NCBI GenBank assembly: GCA_002197995.1
Contig: NGZR01000001.1
Span: forward strand, 1,860,001 to 1,924,000
Direction of reading: 5' to 3'
Length of the DNA: 64,000 bases
Origin: Gaeumannomyces sp. JS-464
Taxonomy: Eukaryota; Ascomycota; Sordariomycetes; Magnaporthales; Magnaporthaceae
How positions within the stretch are numbered: the stretch's first letter is position 1; each line of letters begins with the position of its first letter. Both the position numbers and the translations under genes were made by a program. Positions 12,180-24,418 of this stretch are shown here, piece after piece. Under the pieces are notes generated by a model. The model worked only from the letters and a program-made list of their open reading frames with translations, had not been told where the DNA came from and made no database searches.

Positions 12180-13358
12180 CCACCTTCCCCGAAAAATTCT
12201 TCCCATCGGACCCACTGTTAGTGGCCGTTAGGGAAGCCCGGCCATTTTGGTATTGCGGGCTACCAAAATGAGCCGGGCACCACAACAGGTTCTAACAGGC
12301 CATTTGGCTCTATTTTAAACCGCGTTCTCCGTCTCCTTTTAATAACGACGACGGCAACGCAACTGGACCAAAGGTGCAGCAAATGCTGGCAATGGTTTCG
12401 GGGTGCCTATTGCCAGCTTGGGAAGGTCCTGCACCCGCAGCCTAGGGCGCGCCTTACGCGCGCCGAAACCTTCGACAATCGGATTGCTCCAACCTCCGCG
12501 TATCACCAGCCAGACCGCCCTTTGACTTTTGTCGCCCTCGCTTCGCGAACTTACGAGCCGAACGACTCGAACGCACAAGAAGATTGCAGGCCGGCAAGCA
12601 GTTAGAACACATTAAACGAATAGCCGGCCCGGCCGCCGCCGTCCCCCGCCATTTTCGCGATTCCTCGTCCTCGCCATTTTCGCGATTTCGCGTCCTTACC
12701 ATCCTCGCGACTCCTCCTCGGTCGACCGTATCCTAACGATACGCACGGCGCAAGTTTGGCCTACTTAAGCATGCCATGGCCTGCTTAAGCACGCACGCGC
12801 AAGATTTTTAAAATCCTAAGCGGTTTTGTTTGTCACCCGTATCGTGCACGGCTTCGATCGTCCTACGATTGGCAAACCGCGCAGCGTATCGTTAACACGC
12901 GATAAATATACAAGGAGCATACAGGGTTGGAATTAGGCCTTTTAGCCCCCGAACTTTCTTTTTTTGGCCGGGTTTAGGGGGGGACCGTTGCGATCCTTTC
13001 CGCTTACACCCGGCTTTGCACTTTCCCGGCACTTTGCCAGCCGACTGCTTTCCTTTACCACTAATAGCAGCGTTTACAGCGCCCCGGCGTTTATTCGCCC
13101 TTTTGCCGATTGCCCGCTTACTAATAAGGAGCGCCGGAATGCGGCCCAAAAACCGTGTGCTTTGGGTAAGCCTTCTTTTTTTTTTTTTTTTTTTTTTTTT
13201 GCTGGCTTGCCCTATGGTTTAATTTGTTAGCCGCCTCGATAGCAACATATAGCCTCGTGTTAAGCTTAGGTAGCGCTAGCACGTTATATGCCCCTTAAAA
13301 GGCAGGGACTGGTAAATCTCGACTAGCTAACGTTAAATATACTTTTTTCTCTCTTTCT
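12180..13358 (+). mobile_element. non-autonomous LINE-tailed element B, copy 1
   Basis: This is a 1.18 kb element flanked by a 14 bp perfect duplication. Its head (ccaccttccccgaa.., then ctgttagtg) resembles the 5' start of the LINEs. Its last roughly 300 bp (ccgattgcccgctyactaa.. through gcaacatatagc..gttaaatatact and a CT-rich tail) matches the LINE 3' UTR. The 0.8 kb middle does not match the LINEs, has no credible ORF, and matches B2 at 27,405-28,480. It contains a perfect 7 bp GC hairpin (12,446-12,464), a T-run of 24 near 13,177-13,200 and acgcacgcgcaagatt motifs. Shared ends suggest it is copied by the LINE machinery in trans. Confidence 0.75.
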
Positions 13359-13372
13359 CTTTTTGCTACGGT
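13359..13372 (+). repeat. 14 bp target-site duplication of element B1 (right); left flank of L3
   Basis: This is an exact repeat of 12,166-12,179. L3 starts at the next base. The same tttgctacggt, followed by cc, lies after the 3' end of L4 (reverse complement of 32,247-32,259). Confidence 0.85.
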
Positions 13373-16300
13373 TACCTTCCTCGAATTCACCAATTTTTAG
13401 CATTACGCTGTTAGTGCACACTGCTAAATTGCATACAAATCCTTAACACCCGCCAATTAGCGACCCAACACCAATAACTACGCCTGCTAACGGCGCTGGC
13501 GACGGCAACATGCCGTTGCCAATAGCCCCCCTTTCGGCTAATAAGGTGGCGCGCGCCCTCCTCGTCGGCCCAACGGCCCGGAGGAACGCGTCGCGGCCCC
13601 CACCCGGGCCCCCCGCCCGTTAACGCACCCGATTACGCCGTCCCCGTTGCGGAATTAGCAACACTTAACAGGGCCCGATTAAGGCTAAAAAGGCTCCCAT
13701 AACGGCAATACCGGCACAGGTGCCCCTCCCCCTTTTTCTTAACGGCGGCGTACGCGCTTACCCGTCGGGTCGGCCGCGGCGGCCGCGGAGGAAATTATTG
13801 CGAGCTATAGCCGCAAATAATAACAAACGGCCTTAATTTGCGCCACGCTAGCCCGATTTATTAACGCCGGCATTACCTCCCTTCCGGCGGAAGCAATCCC
13901 CGAAGCTAACGGCTGGAAAGATTGCTTTATCGATTACGCTAAACAAGCCCTTTTCGGCCTACTTACGCCGGTCGAAAAGGAAAAAAGCCTATACGGGGCC
14001 CCGGAGCCCCCGCAACGCGCGCCTTTAGCCACTTACGCGTCGGTGGCCCGGGAGGGCTACTAATAACCCTAACAACCCGCATAGGCTTTTCGGGGCCGTA
14101 CGCCTAAACCCGGGCACCCCGCTTACTAATAAGCCCTAAAGCCGACTTCCGGGTGTTCGTTAAAATCCCGGAAGAACGGCAGGCTTAAGCTAACTAACAA
14201 ACGGGCTTTAGCATTCGCAAAGCCCTTATTAACAGTAAAACCTGCCGTTTACGACGGCCGATGTCCCGGAAGCGTACCGAACCCCTACGGGTTCGTGTTA
14301 AAAGCAAAAACGGCCGATATCCAAAACCGGCTTTTGCAGCACCGATCCGAACTAGGCCGTTTATATAACGCCGAAAGGATCGAAAAGCCCGAAATTTAAT
14401 ACAATTACGTAATTTCCGGCTGCCTTACCTTTTCCAACGGCTTTGGACAATGCGTCCCGGTATCGGATAAACTGGTTCGGGAGGAAGTGGAAGCCTAAAT
14501 AAGGCATAAACCGGTAAACGTTAAGCTTCCGGGGCCGGCGTCGATATTAAAAGCGTATATTATGGATTATATCCTTTTACGCAAGTAACCGGGTTTAAGC
14601 TTTGGGGGATTACGTTTTTTTCACGCCGCGTATAACGACACCCGCCGGTTACGCAACATACCCCCGGCTGCCACGGCTTTCACGTGGCTCGCAATTGCGC
14701 CGGGCCGATAGGTGCCTCCGGTGCGGGAAAGTAAACGACGGCCGGCACGCATCGCCGTGCACGGCCCCCGCAATGCGCAAACTGTTCGGGCCCGTACCCA
14801 GCCGACCACCCGAACTGCCCTATAAAGCCTGTACGGGTAAACGGAGTGCTAAAGCATTTAACCCGTGGGGAAAAAGGCGCGGTTAGGAAATTAGGGGCAC
14901 AAGCCTACCGGGCGGCGGTAAAAAAGGTGGAAGCCGCCGCTGCCGCCGCCACCGCCGCGGCCGCGCGGCCGCCACCGCCAACGCCCTTTGCAACCGCGGT
15001 TACTACGGACAATTCCGTTGTAACCGTTACCGCTAATGCCAATCCCGCGGCCGGTACCGGTAACGCCGCTGCTTCCGTTACCCCCGCCGCCGCCGCCGTT
15101 CCTGCCGCTGCTGCCACCGCCGACGCTGCCGAGGTAAGCCCGGCAACCGCTGCCCCGAGGCGCGGCCCGTACGGCCGGCAAGGGAAGGCACCCTGCCAAA
15201 AGGCTTAGGGTTAGTTTTAACAACCAATACGAAGTACTGGCGGATATGGAACTGGACCTCCCCGAGCCCGAAGGGCTATCGAAATAACCGGAAACCCCGG
15301 AGGAAACCGACGGTACCGCCGGCCAACAACCTTAGGGCCAAAGCCCCCAATACACCAACGCCGCTTTTACGTATGCCAGCAGCCAACCGGATACAACAAA
15401 CGCATGGCAATAGGCCCGGCGCCCGGGGCTTCGCCCCGAACGCCGTGCTTTAACCGCCGCCCAAGCGAACGTTCGACGTAGCTGGGAGGCGGGGGCTACT
15501 TTACTCCAACTATTTTGGAGCCAAAATATCGACGTGGTGCTAATGCAGGAGCCCCTAGCGCGTGGAAAGGGAAGCTTATGCTTTGCACCCACCCGTCGTA
15601 CGAGCTATTTACTCCGGTAAATAGCTGGCACGACCAAAACCAGGCCTCGGGTAATAACTTACGTACGGAAGGACCCGGGGCTTCGGCCCGTAGCGGACCG
15701 GCCGGCAGGCAACACCCGGGACATCCTTTGGCTTACCGTCGCCAGGTGCACCTTCGTTAACGTATATAGGCCTTTGGGACCCTTCGGAACCCTCGTTGGA
15801 CCTTTTACTACGTTGCGCCCAACGGCAAAATGCATTATAGCTGGACTTTAACGCAGGGTCCCGGCGTGGGATCCGGTTAAAGGAATAGGAATAGGGGCCA
15901 GGATATAGCCCAATGGGCTAATACTTATAACCTCCTCCTACTTACCGACCCAGGCCAACCTACGCATAACGACGGGGGCGTTTTGGATTTTACCTTTTCC
16001 AACGCCCTTTAGCAACAGCGGAAATCGACCCTTCGCTAGCAACCGATTCGGACCACCGCTCGATACGGATCGAAATTCCTAACCGCAATAACTTCGTTCC
16101 GGACTGCCGGCGTATTACGCTACCAAACGATAAACTACCGTTTTTCGCAAACGCGGTAGTAACGGGGGCCGGCAACTTGCCACCATTACAAACCCAGGCA
16201 CTGCGGAACACCTGGATAAAGCGGCCGAAGCATTAAAAACTTATTAAAAATGCGTTAATGGCTTTCGGCCGGGGGCTAAAGCTAAAAGAAAAGGCCAACC

Positions 16301-19300
16301 CTGTGGAACGAAAAGTGCGCCAACGCCCAACGGGACCTTGCAAAAGCTATGGGAAACGGCGGGCCTTTTACGGCCGAAGCCCGTGCTTTAAAAGCAACGG
16401 TTCGGACGGCTAAAAAAGCATTGGGCCAGCGTGCTAAAATGGATTCCCGAAAGCGCTATACCGTGCTGTAAAGTGGCATAAACTTACACCCGCTATACGG
16501 CTTCCCCCGTTAAATATTAACGGGGAGGTTATAATAGCCCCAAGGGATAAAGCGGAAGCATTAGGCCGCAAAATCCTCCGTAGGTTTACGGCGGAGGACG
16601 ACTTACAAAAGGACCCGTTACAGCAAAGGGCTACCCAAAGGACCGCACAACTCCCGTGGGACCCCCACGTCCCTTTAGGAATGCCGGAAGTGCACCGTTG
16701 GCACGGCAAACACGGCCCCGGGCGTCGATTTAACGGTTAAGCTACTTACAGCGGCGTGGCCGGCAATAGGGGAATACGTTAGGCCTTTTTCGAGGCTTGC
16801 TTAGGGCCGGGCACCACCCAGCCCTTTCCGCACAGCGGAAGTGGTTATGCTAAAAAAGCCGAATAAAACGGATTTAACGGACCCAAAATCCTACCGCCCG
16901 ATAGCTTTACTCCCGTGCTTAGGGAAAGGGCTGGAGCGGCTGGTGGCTTCGCGGATGGCATCCCTCGCATTACAACACGGGCTTATAGCCCCGCAACACG
17001 CCGGGGCTACCCCGAAAAAGGCCGCCATCGATTTAACGGCATGCGTGGCCCACGAGGTGGAACGGGCCTTCCAAAAGCATAAAACGGCCGCCCTTTACCA
17101 TGGATGTACAAGGGGCTTTCGACGCCGTACTTCGCCGGAGGCTTTTAAAGGCTTTAAACCAAGGCTGGGATCCAACGTTAGTACGATGGGTATCATTTTT
17201 GCAGGAAACAGGGTGGTTAAAGTGCGTTTGGAGGACGCCACGGCACCCCCTTTTTCCCCGGACTGCGGGCTACCCCAAGGGTTACCGGCGTTACCGGTCC
17301 TATTTATGCTTTATATGGCCGAAATCCTACCCAAAGCAAAAGCGATTAGGTACGGATACGCGGACGATATAGGCATTTGCGTAACGGGTAGCACTCCGAG
17401 GAGTGCTCCCGTAAAGCAGGGGCTACGGTTACGGAAATCCTACGTTGGGCAGGGCTAATAAGGTTGCTTTCGACCCGGGGAAGTGCGAGCTTATGCATTT
17501 TTCCAAACGGAAAATCCCACAACCCCAGCGGTTACGGCGGAAGGCCTTACCATACAACAAGCTACAGGAGCTTTACGGTGGTTAGGGGTCCTTTTCGACC
17601 AAAGCTTAAAAAAGCCAGGGAAACAGCGCTGCAAAAGCTTAAAGCGTTGCCAACCACCTCCGAAAGCTTACAAATTCGATAGGGGGATACCGGCACATTC
17701 GGTTTACAAAGCCGTTAAACGGTTATAATCCCTACGGCTTTATACAGGGCCGAGGTGTGGTATAGGGTAAAACTAAACCACACCCGTACAAGCCGGCACA
17801 ATAGCAAATTATCCGCTAAAGCTATTTAATCGATCGGATCGATAAAGCTTTAACCGCGTCCTTAAAGCAGTGGTCCCAGCTTGGAAAACCACACCGATAA
17901 ACGCATTGCATTACGAATCCGGCATCCCAAGCGCCCAGGCGCTTTTAAAACAAGCCCGCCTCCGTTTTGCGGCCCGTATAAATACGGTTCGGAAAATCAC
18001 CCCTTAGCCGCAGCGGCCAAGCCGGCTTTTAACGCCCGAAAGCCTAAAGCAGGCTTACCCGGCAGGCTTGCAACCTTTTTGCAAAGGACGGCCGGACTTT
18101 TTCCGGTTGCACCCGCCCGGCCTACCTCCCTTATAAATATACGGGGCTTACGGTGGCCATACAAGAAAAGCAAATAGCCGCTAAAGCATTTACGGCGTGG
18201 CTTTGCACCCTCCCACCCACCGACGTTATAATATATAGCGACGAGTTTAAGGCAAAGAACGGGCAGTTGGATACGGCTGGGTAATACACCAGGCCGGCCA
18301 ACGCAAACTTTCCGAGCACGGCCGGCTGGCGCATCCCGCGGAAGTATTCGACGGCGAGGCGGAAGGGGCCCGAATGGGCTCCGTAAAGCCGTTTGGAGCT
18401 TTCGCAATTGCACTTTCCACTTGTGCCTCGATAACACCTCGGCGGAACGGCTGTTTAAGCACGGCCCTTAATAGTTTATAAAAGGCCTTTAAAAAAATCC
18501 ATTGCCTTATAAATAAACACCAGGTATACATACGTTGGTCCCCGGGCTATACGGGAATCCCCGAAAACGAAAAGGCAAACGCCGAAGTAAAGTTGGGATC
18601 GGCCTTGCCAATACCCTAACATTTTAAACCAACGGTGGCCGGAGTAAAAGCTTTAACCCGGAAAACGGCCCGGGACGCCCGGAACGCATGGTTTAAAAAC
18701 AACTTTCCGGATCGGTATAAGGCTATAGGCCTTTTAACGGCACCATAACATACGCCCGAAGCGTGCAGCTGCACCGGAGTACTGCAACGGCTAATAGCCG
18801 CACGCACCGGTTACGGGGATTTCGATTGGTACTACCGAAAGTTCCAGCACGAAAACGATAACCCGTGCCGCTGCGGAAAAAACAAATCCCCTTCCCACCT
18901 TGTATTTTGCAGGTTGGCTAAAACGGCAAAAAATAAATGGCTTATAACGGACCCCTCCCCGGCTTCCGATAAGCCCGGATATTAAAAACGGCTACTTTAA
19001 AAGCCTTTCCTTTTTGCTTCGTTCGCCGAAGCTACCAATTATTACACTATCGCTGGACGATAACAACAAGGCCTAAAAAGCCCGCATATATCCTTTTCCT
19101 TGTTCTCCTACACCTTTTACCTTTTTCCTTTGTACCACCAGGACTAACAATAAGCTCGTTGGTTCCCCGCACCTCCGGCCGGGCTTTGGGGGTCCCGAGG
19201 ACCTTCCAGCTAAAACCCGGCCCCACCCCTTTATCGGCATACTCGCCGGCCGAACGTACTACTACCCGCAGCGCTTTACAACGCCCTGGCGTATATATAT

Positions 19301-19521
19301 ACGCCCTACCGCCGATTGCCCGCTCACTAACAAGGAGCGCCGGAACGCGGCCCGACCTTCGTATGCCTTCGGGTTTAATTCTGCTAGCCGCCGGATAGCA
19401 ACATGTAGCCTAATGTTTAGCTTAGGTAGCGCTAGCACGTTATATGCCCCTTGGGAGGCAGGGACTGGTAAATCCCGATTTACTGACGTTAAATATACTC
19501 ACTCACTCACTTACTCATTCT
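13373..19521 (+). mobile_element. LINE L3, full-length, mosaic of mutated and preserved sequence
   Basis: This is collinear with L2 from the 5' start (accttcctcgaattcacc) to the 3' tail (cactcactcacttactcattc). The ORF1 knuckle region is at about 14,660-14,830, the Ala-rich tract at 14,930-15,120, the endonuclease at 15,500-16,080, the RT at 16,840-17,580 (YADD about 17,357-17,368) and RNase H at 18,230-18,590. It is broken by many one-base deletions and stops. The outer parts (13,400-14,580 and 17,590-19,100) carry many C-to-T/G-to-A changes relative to L2. The central part, about 14,600-17,580, is nearly identical to L2. It starts directly after the target duplication of B1. Its 3' flank (tttaacc, 19,522-19,528) matches the 5' flank of L4, not its own 5' flank. 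Confidence 0.9.
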
Positions 19522-19693
19522 TTTAACCGGAGCTCTGCATAAAAAAGTACCCATTTAATTCCCTGTCGACTGCCCCTGTCTAGCGCACTTGTACATGACC
19601 GTGGGCTTAAACCTACCCATCCGACCACAGTATGAACCAGGGCTTGGTAGGAGGCCACGTGTACACCACAAAATGGTTAAGGCCAAAAACCGA

Positions 19694-20470
19694 GGCGTGC
19701 AGGTGTGCCCAGCACCACCCAAGCGTGAATCGGGAAATGGGCATGCCACATTAACCCGGGCGAGCCAAAAGCAATGAGAAAACCCCCAAGTTTGGCATTC
19801 GAGGCGGGAAGGGCGGCTTTTAGGTCGGAATTCCCGAAATTTAACTGCATGCATGATTTGCTAAACCTAAAAATATGTGGTGGCCTGATGCCGGAAAGGT
19901 AAAGATTGGCGTGGATATGCGAGCTGAACAACAGCCCGTTTAAAATCTCGGTAATCAAGTTTGCCAAAGTGGGCGGGGTGGGTTACAATATTAATTATTA
20001 GGTAGCATTAAGGGGATATGGCAGGCGTGCATATCTGCCCAGCAGCGCCTAAGTGTGGATCGGGAATGGGTATACCACATAACCCGGGCGAGCGAAAAGC
20101 AATAACAACCACCAAGTTTGGCATTCGAGGCGGGAAAGGCGGCTATTGGATCGGGATCCCTGACAATCAACTCCATGTACATAGAAAAAGGAACAAGCAT
20201 CGCGCCCACCATACCCCGAATTCCACTCGGAACTATTCTATTGGCGCTTATTTGCTAAACCTGAAAAATTCAATGGCCGAGTTGGAAATGCCGTCCGCTT
20301 TGGATAGTGGTGATTGATACCGGAAGGGGAAAAGTAGGTGTGGCTATGCGAGCTAAACAATAGCCCGTTTCAAAAAAGGCGAGCATGTAAGCGTGAATTC
20401 AAGCAACCAGGCTTGCCAAAGTTGGCAAGGTGGGTTAAATTATTAATTAATTGAATGGCATTAACGGGAT
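19694..20470 (+). repeat. two diverged tandem units of about 330 and 440 bp
   Basis: The unit starting at 19,694 (ggcgtgcaggtgtgcccagc) is repeated in altered form from 20,024 (ggcgtgcatatctgcccagc). Shared landmarks include taacccgggcgagc, caagtttggcattcgaggcggg, gatatgcgagctRaacaa and gccaaagt.ggc..ggtgggtta with a trailing attaattatt. No coding potential is evident. The divergence is too large for a recent slippage event. Confidence 0.65.
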
Positions 20471-21205
20471 GTGGGTTTTAACCTCGTGTTCGCGGGGAAC
20501 GACAAGTGATGGGTGTGGCATCACCGGCGGCCTCGTAGTCGCGGGAAAAAGGAGTTTGACGGAGCACTTTAGGATCCCACAACATATTGCTATAAACCTT
20601 GCGACCGGCACCAGTTCTTCGGACGAACACAGCTCCTTACAACAGCACAATCTCAGAATCCACCGCCAAGCTGAGGTTATGGGTGTCCAAAGTGTTCGCC
20701 TTGTCAATGCCAAGACGGGACGCCTACTGGCCCCGGATAGCAGCGGCACTCTGACGGGCAAACGATTGAACAAGTCCACCCACTAAGCTCGCAGGTATTC
20801 AGAATTGAGACGGATGCAACCGATACTTCGACAATCCGGCTGAAAGGGCACAACCAGTATTTGGCCCCCGCCAGCGTTGTGGTGTCGTCAACGGCTTATA
20901 GATTCCATGTGGACCCGGGCCCTTCAGGGTATGTCTCTTTTACGCGGCACCTTTGGACATGTCTTGCAAGAACCACACTCTAATCCCACATGATGATGCT
21001 GATGCTATTGTAAATAGCACCATATACATCAAGACTAGGAAGAAGAAGAAGTGCTTGTCGATGCAGGGAAATACTCCAACATGGGTCAAGTACATAGGCA
21101 GTAAGAGCCAGGGATGGTGGGGGATATCCCCCCAGAATGACAGCGAGTTGATTAACAAAGTCAACGAGATCGAAGGGGGGGGGCAATCCCAGCTCCTCCA
21201 GTCAC
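20451..21205 (+). pseudogene. host gene interrupted by a pogo element, 5' part (possible beta-trefoil protein)
   Basis: Frames at 20,451-20,786, about 20,790-20,945 and 20,953-21,205 together read like one protein with frame changes (introns or indels). The middle holds two blocks of the kind seen in beta-trefoil or lectin-like repeats (VRLVNAKTGRLLAPDSSG, then a block ending IRLKGHNQYLAPAS), which is only a weak resemblance. The last part contains a KKKK run, a CLSMQGNTPTWVKYIG block and then Gly/Ser. A run of nine G near 21,175-21,183 may explain one frame change. The frame is cut at the TA target of the transposon at 21,206. Naming the fold is speculative. Confidence 0.4.
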
Positions 21206-21207
21206 TA

Positions 21208-23058
21208 AGTCGGGGCACCCCCTGTCCGATCACCCCCCTGTCCGATCACTCAAATTTTGCCGCAGCCCAATAACAACACCACCTTTCAACGCCAAATTTA
21301 CGGCGTTTTCAGCCAACAACTATACAATCCTGTATACTCTCTTGTTCAAAATCTCCCGCTGATTCTGATGGTGTATTTGTTCTTCCGGATTCCCTTCCCT
21401 TGCCAAGTAAACCTGCCGTCCAAAAAGGAAGGTCTCGTTGGGGTCCGGCACGACCTTCTTCCTTTTCCGGGTTTAGGTAGCTTTTAATTATGCCTTTAAA
21501 AAGCTGATTTTTCGCTAATAATTAGCTATTTCGAGGTTTTTTAGCACAAAGCTTTTGCGAACCTTCCGAAGGAAAAGCCTCTTTGTGGGGGTGGTCCGGA
21601 TTGCAGCCGTAAAATCCTCCATTTAGGAGGCCAACTCCCGACTTTTTATAGGAGTTTTCCAGTCCTTTTAGCAGCCCATAGGGACTGTTTTAGGCTTTTT
21701 TAAAGCCCTTAATTGCGTGGGCGAGGTCGTTGGGGTTACTAAACGCTTAGTGTTGGAGTTTTCGAGCAAAAGGCGGCTTATAAAAGGTTTGCTAATCCGG
21801 ACCGGCCACAAGCCCGATGCGGCCCACCCTGCTTTTATATTTGCAGGCGTTATCCCTTTTTTTCGTACGGCATTGTACTTTGTAAGGAACAGTCGCTTTT
21901 TTACAATTGTAAAGCTGCAAAACTAAGCTTTAAGCTTTTATTTTTTGCCGGTAAGCCCGTTTAATAAGGGAGAGAAACTCCTAAGTCGAAAGGCTGCAAT
22001 ACGTGAAAGGAATAAGCGGGTAAATATAAAAGATAAACGTCGTTTTAAAAGCATAAATACTGAAAGGCTTTTATAACGTGGGATTTGTAGCCGTTTAGGA
22101 TTAACAAACGTGGTTAAAAGGGGTCGGGTTTAATGGTAAGGAGGTATATTTTTTGCAGCCATTTTACCGCTATACGGTTAATAGTTCAGCCGTTATTTGT
22201 TATAGTAAACTCCCAGTCGTTAAAAAAGCCTTTTCCTTTCGGAAACTATTAGTTTTGCAATGCTTTCCTTTAAAAATGATAAAGGGACGAAGCTGGTTAC
22301 TCGAAGCCGAAATACACTTTATAAAAAAGGTTTAAGCACGAAATCCGGGCTTTTTTTATACAAAGGACGAGTTTCTGCAAAGCTTAATACAAGGCCGTTA
22401 CCCGTGCGACCTTTTTACAGGCCCCTTTCGTTAACGTTATGCTTGTATTTTGCCGAGATAGCGGCAATTTCCGGGATGCTTAGTTAGGGCCACCAAATTC
22501 GTATTATATCGGTTATTGCACCGTTTATACGCGCGTTTTCGATGCGTTAGGCTCGATAAACCCCTACTTAAGGATTCCGGCGTAAAAAACCGTCCGTCCA
22601 ATGCTTCCCTATAGGTTTAAGGTCGCCGGCGTTACGAAAAATCTGGCCGGCAAAAAAGCGCAATTCCCCGTGGGTTGGTAGGAGCCCTAAAGCGGCCTGC
22701 ACGGCCACCCATTTGGCTAGGTGATTTTTTTCTTTTAGGAGTAGCCGTTGGGATTTTTGTTAGCCCTGTTGGTAGGTTTTGCACCGTAATATCTCCCGTA
22801 AAAAGTACTAAAGGGTATCCCTTGTGCGGCAGCGGCCTGCCGGATTGGCATGCCGCCCTCGATTAAACGACAGGCCTTATCGACTTGCACTTCCGTATAT
22901 TGTTTTTCCATTGCTTAAGCTACAAAATGAACCTAAAATGAAGCCAAACGGATGCTTTTTGGTGAAGAAATACACAAGTAGCGGTGAAGGTAAATGCCCC
23001 GCGGCGGGGTTACATTGTTGATCGGAAAGGGGGGTGATCGGACAGGGGTGCCCCGACT
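21208..23058 (-). mobile_element. Fot1/pogo-type DNA transposon, 1.85 kb
   Basis: The ends are inverted repeats starting agtcggggcacccc and continuing tgtccgatcacccccc.tYtccgatca for about 47 bp, and a TA lies outside each end (21,206-21,207 and 23,059-23,060). TA duplication with this length and one transposase gene is standard for the Tc1/mariner pogo branch. The centre is strongly mutated towards A/T, while the outer 250 bp, including the 3' end of the transposase gene, are nearly clean. It splits a host gene. Confidence 0.88.
21350..22911 (-). pseudogene. pogo transposase, mutated
   Basis: The ATG at 22,911 opens a frame beginning MEKQYTEVQVDKACRLIEGG, followed by a helix-turn-helix with AAAAQGIPFSTFYGRYYG. 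This is the psq-type HTH that starts fungal pogo transposases. A CENP-B/Tc5-like segment follows at about 22,560-22,740, interrupted by stops. The DDE catalytic core (about 21,700-22,450) is unreadable. The C-terminus is clean (about 21,350-21,480): a KRKKVVPDPNETF block, typical of the family end, then a frame to a stop after RVYRIV. The protein would bind the terminal repeats and cut and paste the element. It is inactive here. Confidence 0.8.
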
Positions 23059-23060
23059 TA

Positions 23061-23190
23061 CTCCGGTGGCTCCTCTGGTGGATCTGGTGGCACCCGGAAC
23101 ATATGCGGCAACCCTCAGTGCGGGCAGACTTTCATTTGCAATGCGGATTATAACGCGGCAGTGCAGCCGTTGGGTTACAGGGGCGTCTGA
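23061..23190 (+). pseudogene. host gene interrupted by pogo, 3' part
   Basis: If the transposon and one TA copy are removed, sequence from 21,180 joins a Ser/Gly linker (SSSSHYSGGSSGGSGG) and then a short Cys-rich end (NICGNPQCGQTFICNADYN), with a stop at about 23,188. The Cys spacing C-x4-C-x4-C suggests a small disulphide-stabilised secreted tail. The frame agrees with the upstream exon only if the G-run before the insertion is read one base differently. Confidence 0.4.
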
Positions 23191-23224
23191 TCCGAGAATG
23201 GATGACGAGCCTGGGGCATTTCTT

Positions 23225-23271
23225 TCGTTCACGTTCACGTTCTCGTTCACGTTCTCGTTCTCTTTCGTGTA
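23225..23271 (+). repeat. (CGTTCW)n-type simple repeat
   Basis: cgttcacgttcacgttctcgttcacgttctcgttctctttcgtg is a degenerate hexamer array. Frames that read through it on either strand are artefacts of the repeat. Confidence 0.8.
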
Positions 23272-24418
23272 GCTAGGCAAGAACCTACCAGCCGGCATCC
23301 CATTTCAGAGCTTATTAATACTTGACATGATTCTCCCGCAGCTGCTAGTAACAGAGGCGTGATATCCACTGTCACAGTATGCATTTTCCATAGGCCGACA
23401 GCGCACCCCGATGTCGCATCTAGGTAGGTAGCCAGGGTAGGTAGGCAGTCCAGCGAACCAGGCGAACCAGACGGCAAATGGTTGGAACAAACGCAACTAA
23501 CATCATCATCTCATCTGTGGCGACCCCTACGCTTGACCGGTTTCCCGTCACTCGCTGAGCTGAGGCCTCCAAAGCACAAGCTGAAAGCTAAAGACGGGCT
23601 CGGCGAATGTGCAGCGCAACGAAACGCCTCTGGACACTGCACTTTGCCGCAATGACTGGACCCTACCATTGGCTGGGTTCAGAGATGCCGATCACAGCGT
23701 TCTATTTCCAATAAACTAGTGTGATGAGTGCTGTGACTCGCTTCCATAATTGTTAGGGGCGTTTTTGGGGGAGGGCACCCGCATAATCCCGCGTGCGGCT
23801 GAGATCCTGTCACTGTCACTCGCCAAAGCCTCACAAGTCCCCACGGCTGGGATGCACTCAGTGTAGCATTGCATATTAAGGGTTCCACGGATGAGCGCAG
23901 CAAAGGCAGCCCGACAGCCAAGGCAGCCCAAACAGGTCTTGCAGTCGGGCAATGTCGGGCAGGAAGAATTGCGGCTGGCTGGCTGCTCTTGGCCAGTCAG
24001 GTTTGAGCACATTTGCAAACAGATGAGGCAAATTCCCGCATATTCCTCTGCTGCTGCATGCGAAGGGTTTTTTTTTTTTAAAGTATAATTTTACTAGTCG
24101 CTGGGTGGTGTCGGTGTCGGGGCAATATTTGACCGCCTGGATTTGGTGCGTGACCGTGGAACTCGTCCAAGAGGTGCCCGGCAGTGGGCGACGAAGACGG
24201 ACGCTTTGCGACCTCTGCGTGGTGGGGCCTGAGAGCCTAACATACCTAGGCGCAGGGGCGATCCTCCCGAGAGCATTCACAATCACTTCCCCCAGCCGTT
24301 CATTTACCCCCGCCATTTCCATCAATGTGATCGGACTCTTCGCTCCGGACTCTGTAGAAGCTGCCTCGATTTAACACCTTCGGCTTTTTGCCCGCCAGTG
24401 CTACCATCTCTCTGCAAG
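23272..24418. other. about 1.1 kb without a supportable gene
   Basis: This holds tagg-type short repeats near 23,421-23,445, a T-run near 24,069-24,079 and the upstream region of the HET gene. Nothing coding can be supported. Confidence 0.5.

Noticed and set aside
20680..20945. Firm assignment of the beta-trefoil-like frame to a lectin or toxin family
   Set aside because: The resemblance is limited to two short blocks, and neither a full trefoil nor catalytic residues can be shown.
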